A stretch of DNA of 50,889 bases from an uncultured Candidatus Melainabacteria bacterium (GCA_949398305.1 CASLVD010000005.1:1-50889), one strand, 5' to 3'. Positions 16,305 to 24,811 are shown, counted from the first letter of the stretch. Numbers and translations: made by a program. Notes: generated by a model from the letters alone, not told the origin.

Positions 16305-16803
16305 ATCTGTAGTTTGTGAATTGAAGCGGATAATTGTATTTGTCTTCGTTTTGTCGAAGGGTTTGGATTACCGCTTGCAGGTCATCTTTATCTTTTCCTG
16401 ATACTCTTACTTGTTCGCCTTGAATTGAAGCCTGAACTTTTAATTTAGTTGCTTTAATATCAGCTACAATGGTTTTAGCAAGTTCCTGAGTTAAGCCTTT
16501 TTTAAGCTCAAAAACCTGTCTTACGTTGCCGCCAAGAGCATTTTCGATTGGTTTCGGATCTAAGATTTTGATGCTTAGATTTCTTTTTACAAGTTTTGAT
16601 TGAAGAATATCAATAATATTTTTTAATTTCATTTCATCATTTGTAGTAATTGTAACAGATTTATCAGCTTCTAAGTTTACATCTGAGTTAGAATTTTTAA
16701 GATCAAATCTTGAAGTTAATTCTCTTTTAACCTGATCGATTGCGTTAACAAGTTCTTGTTTGTCGTATTCAGATACGATATCAAAACTGCAGTCTTTTGC
16801 CAT
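16303..16803 (-). CDS. yajQ: YajQ family nucleotide-binding protein
   Basis: A 166-aa UPF0234/DUF520 protein of two ferredoxin-like domains. The N-terminus (SFDIVSEYDKQELVNAIDQ) and the C-terminal SGKDKDDLQAVIQTLR are the family's hallmark segments. Members bind nucleotides, and some bind cyclic di-GMP and modulate transcription with partners. The ATG at 16803 is chosen over the GTG at 16812 because AAGGAG is 8 bases before the ATG and only about 2 before the GTG. It is monocistronic and convergent with the adenylate cyclase gene, whose cAMP product raises an untested functional link. Confidence 0.92.
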   Translation of the reverse strand: MAKDCSFDIVSEYDKQELVNAIDQVKRELTSRFDLKNSNSDVNLEADKSVTITTNDEMKLKNIIDILQSKLVKRNLSIKILDPKPIENALGGNVRQVFELKKGLTQELAKTIVADIKATKLKVQASIQGEQVRVSGKDKDDLQAVIQTLRQNEDKYNYPLQFTNYR

Positions 16804-16843
16804 AACATACACTCCTTTTCTTTTTTATTTTTTCAATATAACA

Positions 16844-16872
16844 TAAAAAAGCAGGATTTACTAATCCTGCCT
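16844..16872 (-). terminator. terminator of the small orphan gene 16910-17272
   Basis: On the minus strand GCAGGAT, loop TAGTAA, ATCCTGC is followed by a T run (complement of AAAAAA at 16845-16850). Confidence 0.8.
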
Positions 16873-16909
16873 ACACACACTATTTCTTTTCTATTACGGG
16901 GATATCTTA

Positions 16910-17272
16910 TTATGGTTTTTTGAATAAGTTTTTAATTTTTTGAGGTAATGTTTTAATACCGTTCCAAAGTTTTGTTAAACCTGTTTTGCCGTATTTCCAG
17001 CAGAGAACTCCGCCTACAGCAACTGCTGCAATTTTTAATACAGTTTTCCAGGTCTTTTTATCTTTTTCTTTTTGAGATTCGATTTCTACTTTATCTCCAA
17101 GAAGGCTTCCTCTCATTGTAACTCCGTCCATAGAACCTGTTACACCCGGGATGAACCCCATACTTCCGCCAAAAGTTGAAGGTGCCATCGGGAGCATTCT
17201 GTTAAGATTGGCATAACCGATATCTTCAGTTAATGCCGGATGGCTTAAATTATATTGAGAACTGTCAAACAT
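16910..17272 (-). CDS. orphan protein with one membrane segment
   Basis: I do not recognise this 120-aa protein. Residues 1-60 are rich in Met, Gly, Ser and Pro and look unstructured; a charged stretch (EIESQKEKDKKTWK) precedes a single hydrophobic segment TVLKIAAVAVGGVLCWKYG; the tail is strongly basic (LPQKIKNLFKKP). This could be a small inner-membrane protein with a basic cytoplasmic tail. It has its own terminator and a promoter-like block shared with two other small orphan genes in this window. No clear Shine-Dalgarno directly precedes the ATG, although AGGT-rich sequence lies upstream. Confidence 0.65.
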   Translation of the reverse strand: MFDSSQYNLSHPALTEDIGYANLNRMLPMAPSTFGGSMGFIPGVTGSMDGVTMRGSLLGDKVEIESQKEKDKKTWKTVLKIAAVAVGGVLCWKYGKTGLTKLWNGIKTLPQKIKNLFKKP

Positions 17273-17293
17273 AATAACTAACCTATAACCTTA

Positions 17294-17312
17294 CCTACAT
17301 CTATATAAAGTA
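17294..17312 (-). promoter_or_regulatory. promoter-like block, copy A (orphan gene 16910-17272)
   Basis: Minus strand TACTTTATATAGATGTAGG lies 21 nt before the start codon. It matches the block before the orphan gene at 43586 in 17 of 19 positions and partly matches one before 49225. TATATA could be the -10; no consensus -35 is seen at normal spacing. Confidence 0.45.
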
Positions 17313-17383
17313 TTTTTTTGTAAAATAATTTACTTTTTTGTTAAAATTTGGTTTAATATTCTTAACAAAAAGAGGGTTAAGAT

Positions 17384-17686
17384 ATGAACATGTTTAAAAG
17401 ATGGTATGATGCAGATGCCGCTGTAAGCCGTGCAATTAAAGAACTTGAACAGTCAAGTGAAGAAGTTCAGGTAAGATGTGCGGATTTTATTATTGATTTA
17501 CTTAAAGATGTTGAACTGGAAAAGTTAAGCCTTGAGGATCAGTACAATTACATTATGCGCAGATGGTACGATAAAAATGTTAAAGTATCTCATGCTATTG
17601 AATATTTGAGATTATCTCCAAAAGACGTTAGGCGCGAAACTGCATTAAAGGTTTTGGATTTTCTTAAAGAATTGTCAAAAAAATAG
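17384..17686 (+). CDS. small protein of two internal repeats
   Basis: A 100-aa protein built from two copies of a 37-40-residue unit: RWYDADAAVSRAIKELEQS starting at residue 6 and RWYDKNVKVSHAIEYLRLS starting near 60. Each continues with a second helix ending in a hydrophobic stretch (ADFIIDLLKD and ALKVLDFLKE). RWYD, VS-AI and the closing helix are conserved. It looks like an all-helical domain with internal symmetry; no family recognised. AGAGGG is 7 bases before the start. A 7-bp inverted repeat TTGTTAA/TTAACAA (17338-17344, 17362-17368) upstream may be regulatory. The next gene follows after 58 bp and may be co-transcribed. Confidence 0.75.
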   Translation: MNMFKRWYDADAAVSRAIKELEQSSEEVQVRCADFIIDLLKDVELEKLSLEDQYNYIMRRWYDKNVKVSHAIEYLRLSPKDVRRETALKVLDFLKELSKK

Positions 17687-17744
17687 TCTTAACATTTAGA
17701 CATTTTATTTATTCTGTAGTTTAATTATTGTATGGAGAGATATT

Positions 17745-18092
17745 GTGTCTGAGGATAGATGTAAAAAGGTTATCAACCTGTTTTCAAATCATAATAACAA
17801 CTGTATAACACCCGAAGTTCAGGAACGGGTGAAGTTCTATGCAGGATTTAATTATGTTAAACTTAAGAAAGATACAAACGGTAATAGATTTAATAAGGAA
17901 AATTTGTTAAATTATTCATCGAAATGCCATTATATGGTTACTGTAATGAGAGAACTCGATGGAGAAGTAATTTTATACAGCTATGATGTTCCGAATTCTG
18001 ATTTGTTTAAGTTTATGAAATCGTTTGAAGAAAATACGCTGGATGGTACAATTATTGAAATTGACAAATATTTTCCTGATGATTTAGCTTAA
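17745..18092 (+). CDS. hypothetical protein of unknown family
   Basis: I do not recognise this 115-aa protein. It starts with GTG, supported by GGAG 7 bases upstream. It is soluble, with CITPEVQERVKFYAGFNYVKL near the middle, YMVTVMRELDGEVILYSYDVP as alternating strands and an acidic end (IIEIDKYFPDDLA). It sits 14 bp before the radical SAM gene with no terminator between, so it is probably the first gene of that operon. Confidence 0.7.
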   Translation: MSEDRCKKVINLFSNHNNNCITPEVQERVKFYAGFNYVKLKKDTNGNRFNKENLLNYSSKCHYMVTVMRELDGEVILYSYDVPNSDLFKFMKSFEENTLDGTIIEIDKYFPDDLA

Positions 18093-18106
18093 AAGAGAAA
18101 AGAAAA

Positions 18107-20665
18107 ATGTGTTTTTTTGAAAAATATCACGAAAGTTTATTTAAATGTACAAAGCCTTATCAGTATGTAGGCGGAGAGTATTTATCCCACAATAAAGATT
18201 TTGACAGTGCACGGGTAAAGTTTGCACTTGCGTTTCCGGATAAGTATGAAATCGGGATTTCTAATTTAGGTGTTCGTGTTTTGTATGAACTTATTAATCG
18301 TGAAGACGGTTTTATGTGTGACAGAGTTTATGCTCCAGAACCTGATTTTAAACCTGAAACTTTGTATGGTGTTGAATCTAAGAGAGCGTTAAAAGATTTT
18401 GATGCAGTCGGATTTTCGCTTCAATATGAAATGGCATATCCTACAGTTTTAAAAATGCTTGAAATGTCAGGAATTCCTTATAAAAATACTGATCGTTCTG
18501 ATAATGACCCGATAATTATTGCAGGCGGACCTTGTGCATATAATCCTTTGCCTTTATCTGAATTTATTGATGTTTTTATGATAGGTGACGGGGAAGATTC
18601 TATTATTGAGGTTTGTCAAATATTAGAAAAAACTAAAGGGTTGCCTCGTGCTGAACGTATAAAAGCGCTTTGCGAAGGAGAAAATTCCGGACGCTGGGGG
18701 ATAAGTACCGGCGGCAGTGTAAAAAAACGTATTGCTGAGTTAAAGTATGAAACTGCACCAAAATCTTATCCAATACCGTTTTCTTCATCGATTCAGGATA
18801 GGGCAGTTGTTGAAATTCGCCGCGGCTGCGGAAGAATGTGCAGATTTTGCCAGCCGGGTCATGTTACATTACCTATCCGCGAACGAAATGCTGAAGATAT
18901 TATAAAAATATCAAAAGAGCTTGTTAACAATACCGGATATGACGAGTATTCATTACTTTCTTTATCTTCAAACGATTATGCTAATATCAATGAAGTTATC
19001 AAAGAACTTGCGGTTGATTTTAATGATAGAAAAATATCTGTATCTCTTCCTAGCCAAAGAATTGACGGTTTTAATTTAGAGCTTGCGAATTTGGTTCAAA
19101 GTGTTCGCAAATCAACAATGACGCTTGCGCCTGAAGCAGGCAGTCAGCGTTTGCGTGATGTAATTAAGAAAAATATCACAGAAGAGCAGATTTTGAATGC
19201 TGTTTTAACTCTTTATGAAAACGGCTGGTCACGGGTTAAATTTTACTTTATCTGCGGACTTCCTACAGAAACTACTCAAGATATGGAGGAAATGGCAGAA
19301 TTATTTAGAAGAATTCGTTACCGCTCAAGACTTTTGAAAAAAGAAAAAGGTTTGAAACATTCGCTTGATTTGACTTGTACATTGTCTATTTTTGTACCGA
19401 AACCTTTTACCCCGTTCCAATGGTGTCCTCAGATGGATTTAGATAAGGTTACAGAACATATTCATTATTTAATGGAACAGGTTAAACATATCAAAGGTGT
19501 TAAAATTAATTATCATGAGAAGTTTGTATCAATTCTGGAGGCTGTTTTAACCCGCGGAGACGCTTCTTTATGCAGATATATTGAAGCTTTGTATAAAAAA
19601 GGCTGTTATCTTGATGCATGGGGTGAATACTTTGATAAGAATGTCTGGTTTGAAACAGCAAAAGAACTGGGAATCGATTTAGATGCTTTAGCACAAAAAC
19701 AGTATTCACTCGAGGAAATTTTGCCATGGGAATTTATTGATATCGGAATAAATAAAGACTGGTTTAAAAGTGAATACAATAAAGCTTTTGCGGTTGATGA
19801 AAACTCTCCTCACGTTGTACAGACCTGTCAGCAGCACTGTGTAGGATGCGGTGTCTGTCAAAACTTTGGAGTTAAAAAGATTATGGATAGACCATTTAAG
19901 GCAAGTGAAGCTGCACAGATTAAATCTGTTGAAATTCAAGAACCTGTAGATCCTTCTTTATCTCCTAAAAATGTTAAAGAAACTTTCAGATATCGTGTAA
20001 AACTTACAAAAACAGGTACTTTAAAGTATTTTTCACATTTAGATTGGCAAAATACTTTCTTTAAATCAATTTCGCGCTCTGAACTTAAAGTTGCATTTTC
20101 ATATGGTTATAATCCTACGATGAAAATTTCAATGGGGATAGCTTTGCCATTATTCTGTGAAAGTATGACAGAGCTTGTAGATATTGAATTTCTGGAAAAT
20201 TATGATACTGAATTTGTAAAAACAGAACTTTCAAGAGTGCTGCCAAAAGAATCGCAGGTTCTTGAGGTTAAGCAAATTGCAAAATCTGATCCGTCAATTG
20301 ATCAAACCGTCTGCTGGGCTGAATATAAGATTAAAGTATTTACCTCTAAAACTTGTGGACCTGGGGATGGTTTACCTCTTTACTCATTTGATGATTTAGT
20401 ATATAATACAGAAAAAGTTTTATCTTCTGATGAAATTGTTATTGAGAAGAAAAACAAAAAAGGTTTAGTAAAAAAAACAGATATTAAAAAATCTATAGGA
20501 GCATACCGCTTTGAAGATGGTTATCTGTTCATAGTATTAAAGACCGGTCAGGGAACAGATGTTCCGCCGTTAAGAGCTGATGTCCTTATGGATGTAATTG
20601 CGCCCGGTGTAGTGTTTGATATTTCACGCGTGAAGTTTCTAACCGAGTCTTTGCATGAGTTATAG
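18107..20665 (+). CDS. TIGR03960-family radical SAM protein with DUF2344 C-terminus
   Basis: An 852-aa protein. Residues 1-225 resemble a B12-binding-type fold without an obvious cobalamin DxHxxG motif. The radical SAM cluster site GCGRMCRFC gives Cys241, Cys245 and Cys248 as [4Fe-4S] ligands. About residues 570-585 hold a further Cys group (CQQHCVGCGVC), suggesting an auxiliary cluster. The end (about 620-835) is the TIGR03936/DUF2344 domain, beginning YRVKLTKTGTLKYFSHLD. The family often neighbours ribonuclease E/G, as here, implying a role in RNA or ribosome modification, but the reaction is not known. It overlaps no neighbour and its stop lies 13 bp before the RNase start. Confidence 0.88.
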   Translation: MCFFEKYHESLFKCTKPYQYVGGEYLSHNKDFDSARVKFALAFPDKYEIGISNLGVRVLYELINREDGFMCDRVYAPEPDFKPETLYGVESKRALKDFDAVGFSLQYEMAYPTVLKMLEMSGIPYKNTDRSDNDPIIIAGGPCAYNPLPLSEFIDVFMIGDGEDSIIEVCQILEKTKGLPRAERIKALCEGENSGRWGISTGGSVKKRIAELKYETAPKSYPIPFSSSIQDRAVVEIRRGCGRMCRFCQPGHVTLPIRERNAEDIIKISKELVNNTGYDEYSLLSLSSNDYANINEVIKELAVDFNDRKISVSLPSQRIDGFNLELANLVQSVRKSTMTLAPEAGSQRLRDVIKKNITEEQILNAVLTLYENGWSRVKFYFICGLPTETTQDMEEMAELFRRIRYRSRLLKKEKGLKHSLDLTCTLSIFVPKPFTPFQWCPQMDLDKVTEHIHYLMEQVKHIKGVKINYHEKFVSILEAVLTRGDASLCRYIEALYKKGCYLDAWGEYFDKNVWFETAKELGIDLDALAQKQYSLEEILPWEFIDIGINKDWFKSEYNKAFAVDENSPHVVQTCQQHCVGCGVCQNFGVKKIMDRPFKASEAAQIKSVEIQEPVDPSLSPKNVKETFRYRVKLTKTGTLKYFSHLDWQNTFFKSISRSELKVAFSYGYNPTMKISMGIALPLFCESMTELVDIEFLENYDTEFVKTELSRVLPKESQVLEVKQIAKSDPSIDQTVCWAEYKIKVFTSKTCGPGDGLPLYSFDDLVYNTEKVLSSDEIVIEKKNKKGLVKKTDIKKSIGAYRFEDGYLFIVLKTGQGTDVPPLRADVLMDVIAPGVVFDISRVKFLTESLHEL

Positions 20666-20678
20666 AAAAGGAATTTGT

Positions 20679-22499
20679 ATGAACGAAAGAAATCGAAATT
20701 CAAATCAAACTATTGAGAAAAAAATTGTTATTGCAGAACGTGATAATATCGCGGCTGTTCTTGAAAATAAAAAAGTAACAGACTTTTTTATTCACCGCGG
20801 AGAAGTTTTGTTAGGTGATGTTTACCTTGCAACAGTTGATAATATTTTACCAAGTATTGATGCTGCATTTGTCAATGTCGGAACTGATAAAATGGGCTTT
20901 TTACACGCACAGGATGTTATGGGTAAAGGTACTTTAAAAGAAAAACTTTCACCAAAACAAAAACTTGTAGTTCAGGTAGTAAAAGAACCGACAGGACACA
21001 AAGGCCCGCGTGTTACTACAGAAATTAGTCTTCCGGGACGTTTTCTTGTCTTGATGCCAAATGAACCGGGTGTTAGTGTAAGTAAAAAAATCGAAAATTC
21101 TAAAGAACGCGCAAGATTAAAATCAATTGTGAATTTAATCAAGCCTGTAGGAGTCGGTGTTATTATCAGAACAGAAGCTGAAGGACAATCAGAATCTGAT
21201 ATTCAGGAGGATTTGGAAATATTGTTGGAAAAATGGAACAATATTATAACTTCTGCTGAATCTCTAACTCCTCCGAATCTAATTTACAGAGATCAAGACC
21301 TGCTTTATAGAGTTATCCGTGAAGCTTGTACTGATGATGTTAAAGAAATTATTGTTGATACTCCGTTTGCGCTTAACAGAGTTCAGAATATATTACAAAA
21401 CTGGCATATGGCAAAAGGTATTCAGGTAACTTTATACAAAGGCACTGAACCATTATTAATTGCTATGGATATTCATAAAGAAATAAAAGCCGCACTTAAT
21501 GTTAAGGTTAATATGCCATCAGGCGGATATTTATTTATCCAACAAACAGAAGCTTTAACCGTAATTGATGTAAACAGCGGTAAATTTATAAGTTCTGCAA
21601 CTCAGGATGAAACAATTTTAAAAACAAATATTGAAGCAGTTCATGAAATCGCACGCCAATTAAGACTTCGCAATATCGGTGGTATGATTATTGTCGACTT
21701 TATTGATATGATGTCCAGAGCTGACAAGCTTGCTATGATGGAAGAACTTGAAATCGCGCTTGAACCAGATAAAGCAAAACCTCAGGTTGGTCAATTGTCA
21801 GATTTAGGACTTGTTGAACTTACCCGTCACCGTCAGGGACAGTCTTTATCTGAAATCTTTACTAAAAAATGTCCGCATTGTCAGGGCAGCGGCTATTTTA
21901 TGAACGAATTTAACTTTGCAACACCAACTGCAGAAGGTGAATATCGTGCAAAAGCAGCAAAAGTAAAAATGCCGGCAGGTAACTTTAAGAAAAATAATAA
22001 GTTTAATAACAAAAACAATAATCAACAGGTTCAAGCCGAACCGGTACAAGAACAACCGCAAAAAATTGCAATTGAAACAGAACCGTCAGCAGTTGTAGCA
22101 GAAGAAGTTGTTAAAAAAGAAAACAACAGACGTAAAAACAATCGCAGAGGGGCAAATAAAGGAGTAAATAAGGATAATGATTCTACTTCACCGGTAGAAG
22201 AAATTACACCTGTAGTTGAAGTACCTGTTGCAGTTGAGGCTGTAGAAGAAGTTACTCCGGTTGAAGAACCGAAAATTAAAGGTAAATCAAGAAAAAGAAA
22301 AACTACAGCTAAAAAGACAGCAGAACCTACAGCAGAGGAAGCTCCTCAAGTTCAAGTCGCAGAAGTTCCGGCAGAACAACCTGTTGAACCTCCGGTTGCT
22401 GAAGAACCGAAAAAGAAAACAAGACGTCCTAATCGCGGATCTTCAAAAACTAAAACAACAAGAAAATCTAAAAAAACAGAGGAAACAAGTGAAGAATAA
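20679..22499 (+). CDS. rng: ribonuclease E/G family endoribonuclease
   Basis: A 606-aa single-strand endoribonuclease. An S1 domain is at about 30-115 (LGDVYLATVDNILPSIDAAFV), the DNase I-like catalytic core has Asp in VIDVNSGKF and in IVDFIDM as metal ligands, and the Zn-link CPHCQG (CPxCxG) near 400 ties subunits into the dimer. Residues 440-606 form a low-complexity tail alternating Lys/Arg clusters with Glu/Pro/Val runs; such tails in RNase E bind RNA and degradosome partners, so this is closer to an RNase E-like architecture than to short RNase G. ATG at 20679 is chosen for its AAAAGGA site. Its stop overlaps the next gene's GTG start. Confidence 0.9.
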   Translation: MNERNRNSNQTIEKKIVIAERDNIAAVLENKKVTDFFIHRGEVLLGDVYLATVDNILPSIDAAFVNVGTDKMGFLHAQDVMGKGTLKEKLSPKQKLVVQVVKEPTGHKGPRVTTEISLPGRFLVLMPNEPGVSVSKKIENSKERARLKSIVNLIKPVGVGVIIRTEAEGQSESDIQEDLEILLEKWNNIITSAESLTPPNLIYRDQDLLYRVIREACTDDVKEIIVDTPFALNRVQNILQNWHMAKGIQVTLYKGTEPLLIAMDIHKEIKAALNVKVNMPSGGYLFIQQTEALTVIDVNSGKFISSATQDETILKTNIEAVHEIARQLRLRNIGGMIIVDFIDMMSRADKLAMMEELEIALEPDKAKPQVGQLSDLGLVELTRHRQGQSLSEIFTKKCPHCQGSGYFMNEFNFATPTAEGEYRAKAAKVKMPAGNFKKNNKFNNKNNNQQVQAEPVQEQPQKIAIETEPSAVVAEEVVKKENNRRKNNRRGANKGVNKDNDSTSPVEEITPVVEVPVAVEAVEEVTPVEEPKIKGKSRKRKTTAKKTAEPTAEEAPQVQVAEVPAEQPVEPPVAEEPKKKTRRPNRGSSKTKTTRKSKKTEETSEE

Positions 22500-22794
22500 A
22501 TTTATTCATAAACTTATGTATGCAATTTCAGTAGTGATTTTATTCACTGCTGACTTTGCGTATTCTGCACCTTCAGCCAAAGCTGTTGTAAAAACTCTTA
22601 TTACAAAGTATTCTCTTGCTATGTTTGGAGTTGCGTTTTTTACTATTCTTATTTATGTAGGACTTGCTGTTTATAACAAATTTTTTGTATCTTCTCAGAT
22701 TAAGGATTTTAAGCTTAGTAAGGATTCACTCAGGACCCCGTCTGATAAGGATGAAGCAGTTATGATGTTTATTACAAAAAATCGTTTGAAGTAA
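22489..22794 (+). CDS. small membrane protein, coupled to rng
   Basis: A 101-aa unrecognised protein starting at GTG 22489, inside the last codons of rng, with GAGG six bases upstream. It has an N-terminal signal-like segment (KLMYAISVVILFTADFAYSAPSA) and a second hydrophobic helix MFGVAFFTILIYVGLAVY, followed by a charged cytoplasmic-looking tail (LSKDSLRTPSDKDEAVMMFITKNRLK). Frame reading further upstream within rng is lysine-rich shadow sequence and is not counted. The overlap indicates translational coupling with RNase E/G. Function unknown. Confidence 0.7.
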   Translation: MKNKFIHKLMYAISVVILFTADFAYSAPSAKAVVKTLITKYSLAMFGVAFFTILIYVGLAVYNKFFVSSQIKDFKLSKDSLRTPSDKDEAVMMFITKNRLK

Positions 22795-22804
22795 AGAGGT
22801 TGTG

Positions 22805-23026
22805 ATGAGAAAAGCTTTTGGCGCTGTTGAACTTTTGTTAGTAATAGTTGTGATTACAATTTTGTATTTTACTTGTTTTCACTCTAATTACGGACGCTCA
22901 AATCCGTTTGATGATAATGCAAAGATAAATTCACAGCAAGAAGTAATAGATGATAAAATACAACAAATTGAAGATACAAAAGCTTTGCGTAAAAGAATTG
23001 AAGAAAATTTAAATAAGGGATACTAA
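22805..23026 (+). CDS. prepilin-like small membrane-anchored protein
   Basis: A 73-aa protein: basic MRK, then AFGAVELLLVIVVITILYF, a hydrophobic helix with Glu placed as in pilins (F1-G2-A3-V4-E5 if cleavage follows Ala), then a short soluble region ending in a charged coiled-coil-like helix. Prepilins normally have Gly at -1; Ala is tolerated in some, so processing is uncertain. The ATG at 22805 is preferred to the adjacent in-frame GTG at 22802; GAGG is upstream. It follows the previous membrane gene by 10 bp and its stop abuts the sdaAB start. Confidence 0.65.
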   Translation: MRKAFGAVELLLVIVVITILYFTCFHSNYGRSNPFDDNAKINSQQEVIDDKIQQIEDTKALRKRIEENLNKGY

Positions 23027-23695
23027 ATGAAAAAATCAACATTATTTGATATAATTTCGCCTGTGATGGTCGGACCATCGAGTTCTCATACTGCAGGAGC
23101 TGTAAGATTAGGACTTTTGGCTAGAAATATTTATAAAAATAAGCCTGAGAAAGTTATTTTTAAACTTTATAATTCCTATGCGCATACAGGAAAAGGGCAC
23201 GGTACAGAAAAAGGACTTCTTGCCGGAGTTCTGGGGCTTCGTGTAGATGATAGACGGATAAAAGATATTTTTAACTCTGATATTGCAAAAGAAATTGAGT
23301 ATGAATTTGAGTACTGTGACAATTTCAAATATCATCCAAATGCTGTTGATATGACATTTATCGGTAAAAACAATATGTTCATTTCAGGAGAATCTGTCGG
23401 GGCAGGCGAAATCGCTGTTAGAAAAATCAATGATTTTACTGTTAAGCTTACCGGAAAATATAATACAGTTTTAATTGTTTATAAGGACATGCCTGGTATG
23501 ATTTCACAGGTTTCATCTGTTTTGCAGTATCACAATATAAATATTGCATCTTTGTTTTGTGACAGAAATGCAAAAGGAAAAGAAGCTTCAATGGTTATAA
23601 GTGTTGACGGTAATATTAGCCCTGATATTGTTGATATTATTGAAGAAATTCCTGAAGTTTATTTTGTTAGTTATATAGAGAAATTGGAACATTAA
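23027..23695 (+). CDS. sdaAB: L-serine dehydratase, beta subunit
   Basis: A 222-aa subunit of the iron-sulfur serine deaminase that converts L-serine to pyruvate and ammonia. The N-terminal motif GPSSSHTAGAVRLG is diagnostic, and an ACT regulatory domain fills roughly 145-220 (IVYKDMPGMISQVSSVL). Paired directly with the alpha subunit gene 2 bp downstream, the two-gene Gram-positive-type arrangement. It begins right after the preceding pilin-like gene, suggesting readthrough from that operon. Confidence 0.93.
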   Translation: MKKSTLFDIISPVMVGPSSSHTAGAVRLGLLARNIYKNKPEKVIFKLYNSYAHTGKGHGTEKGLLAGVLGLRVDDRRIKDIFNSDIAKEIEYEFEYCDNFKYHPNAVDMTFIGKNNMFISGESVGAGEIAVRKINDFTVKLTGKYNTVLIVYKDMPGMISQVSSVLQYHNINIASLFCDRNAKGKEASMVISVDGNISPDIVDIIEEIPEVYFVSYIEKLEH

Positions 23696-23697
23696 TT

Positions 23698-24576
23698 ATG
23701 GAAATGAATATTAATACATTTGAACAGCTTCACAATGAGTGTATTTCAAGAAATAAAGCAATTTATGAGATTGCACAGGAGAATATGGCATCTTCAGCTG
23801 ATATTTCTGTGGATGAAGTGAGAGCTTTTACAAATAGAAGTTTGTTTGCAATGAAAGAAGCAATACAAACAGGTATGGCAAGCAGGGAGCTTTCAATGAG
23901 CGGAATGTGCGGTCAGGATTGTCATAGAGTTCAAAGAAGATTTGAAACAGTGCCGGCAATTTTTGGAAAAACGTTTGAAAAAATTATTGAATACGCACTT
24001 GCAACAAGTGAAGAAAATATAAGAATGGGTAAAATTGTAGCATGCCCTACTGCGGGTTCTTGCGGTATTTTACCAGCAACTTTAACTGCGGTTAGCGAAG
24101 ACTTTAATTATTCTGAACGCGAACAAATTAATGCTTTAATTACGGCAGGAGAAATTGGCAGAATAATTTCTGTTAAAGTTGCTTTAGCCGGAGCTGTTGC
24201 AGGATGCCAGGCAGAATGCGGTACAGCATCAGCTATGAGTGCGGCGGCAATTTGCCAGCTTAGAGGCGGAAATGTTTCTCAAATCCTTAACGCTTCAGCG
24301 CTTGCATTAAAAAATCTTTTAGGTTTAACCTGTGACCCTGTAGCTGGGCTTGTTGAAGTCCCGTGTGTAAAGCGTAATCCGTTTTTGGCTATTCATTCTA
24401 TTACAGCAGTTGAGCTTGCTCTATCAGGTGTAGAATCCAAGATTCCTATTGATGAAGTTATTGATGCGATGGAACAAACAGGTGCTTTAATGTCGCCAAC
24501 TTTAAAAGAAAGTTCTCAGGCAGGGCTTGCAACAACAAAAACAGCGCTAGAAGTTCAAAAACGTGTATTTGGATAA
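23698..24576 (+). CDS. sdaAA: L-serine dehydratase, alpha subunit
   Basis: A 292-aa catalytic subunit. Conserved cysteine motifs that hold the oxygen-sensitive [4Fe-4S] cluster are all present: CPTAGSCGILPAT, CQAECGTASAMSAAA and CDPVAGLVEVPC. The cluster itself binds and activates serine. Start ATG is 2 bp after the beta gene with GGAAC nearby. A strong terminator follows directly. Presence of this enzyme fits an anaerobic, amino-acid-using metabolism. Confidence 0.94.
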   Translation: MEMNINTFEQLHNECISRNKAIYEIAQENMASSADISVDEVRAFTNRSLFAMKEAIQTGMASRELSMSGMCGQDCHRVQRRFETVPAIFGKTFEKIIEYALATSEENIRMGKIVACPTAGSCGILPATLTAVSEDFNYSEREQINALITAGEIGRIISVKVALAGAVAGCQAECGTASAMSAAAICQLRGGNVSQILNASALALKNLLGLTCDPVAGLVEVPCVKRNPFLAIHSITAVELALSGVESKIPIDEVIDAMEQTGALMSPTLKESSQAGLATTKTALEVQKRVFG

Positions 24577-24580
24577 ATAG

Positions 24581-24611
24581 AAAACCCTTCCGGTGAGAGA
24601 AGGGTTTTTTA
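24581..24611 (+). terminator. terminator after sdaAA
   Basis: A 10-bp perfect stem AAAACCCTTC/GAAGGGTTTT with an 8-base loop and trailing T. Confidence 0.9.
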
Positions 24612-24811
24612 GTATGTCATAGTAGTTATACTAAAGAAGAAGATAAAGAGTTATATATTACATATGTAGTAGAATATACTTTTATTTGAATTTTGTCAAA
24701 TGTTTATGAAGTTATGTAAATGATATAGGATGATATAATAGGTGAACTAAATTATAGTGGAATATACGCAAACTAATTACTAATGATAATGAAACTATTA
24801 TTAATAGTAAA
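24612..24811. other. AT-rich spacer without genes
   Basis: Two hundred bases dominated by A and T. Only very short frames occur, and no RNA structure or repeat is evident. Confidence 0.6.

Noticed and set aside
22261-22488. Longer lysine-rich N-terminus for the membrane protein downstream of rng
   Set aside because: It is the shifted frame of the repetitive rng tail; the GTG at 22489 has a ribosome site and leads straight into a signal-like segment.
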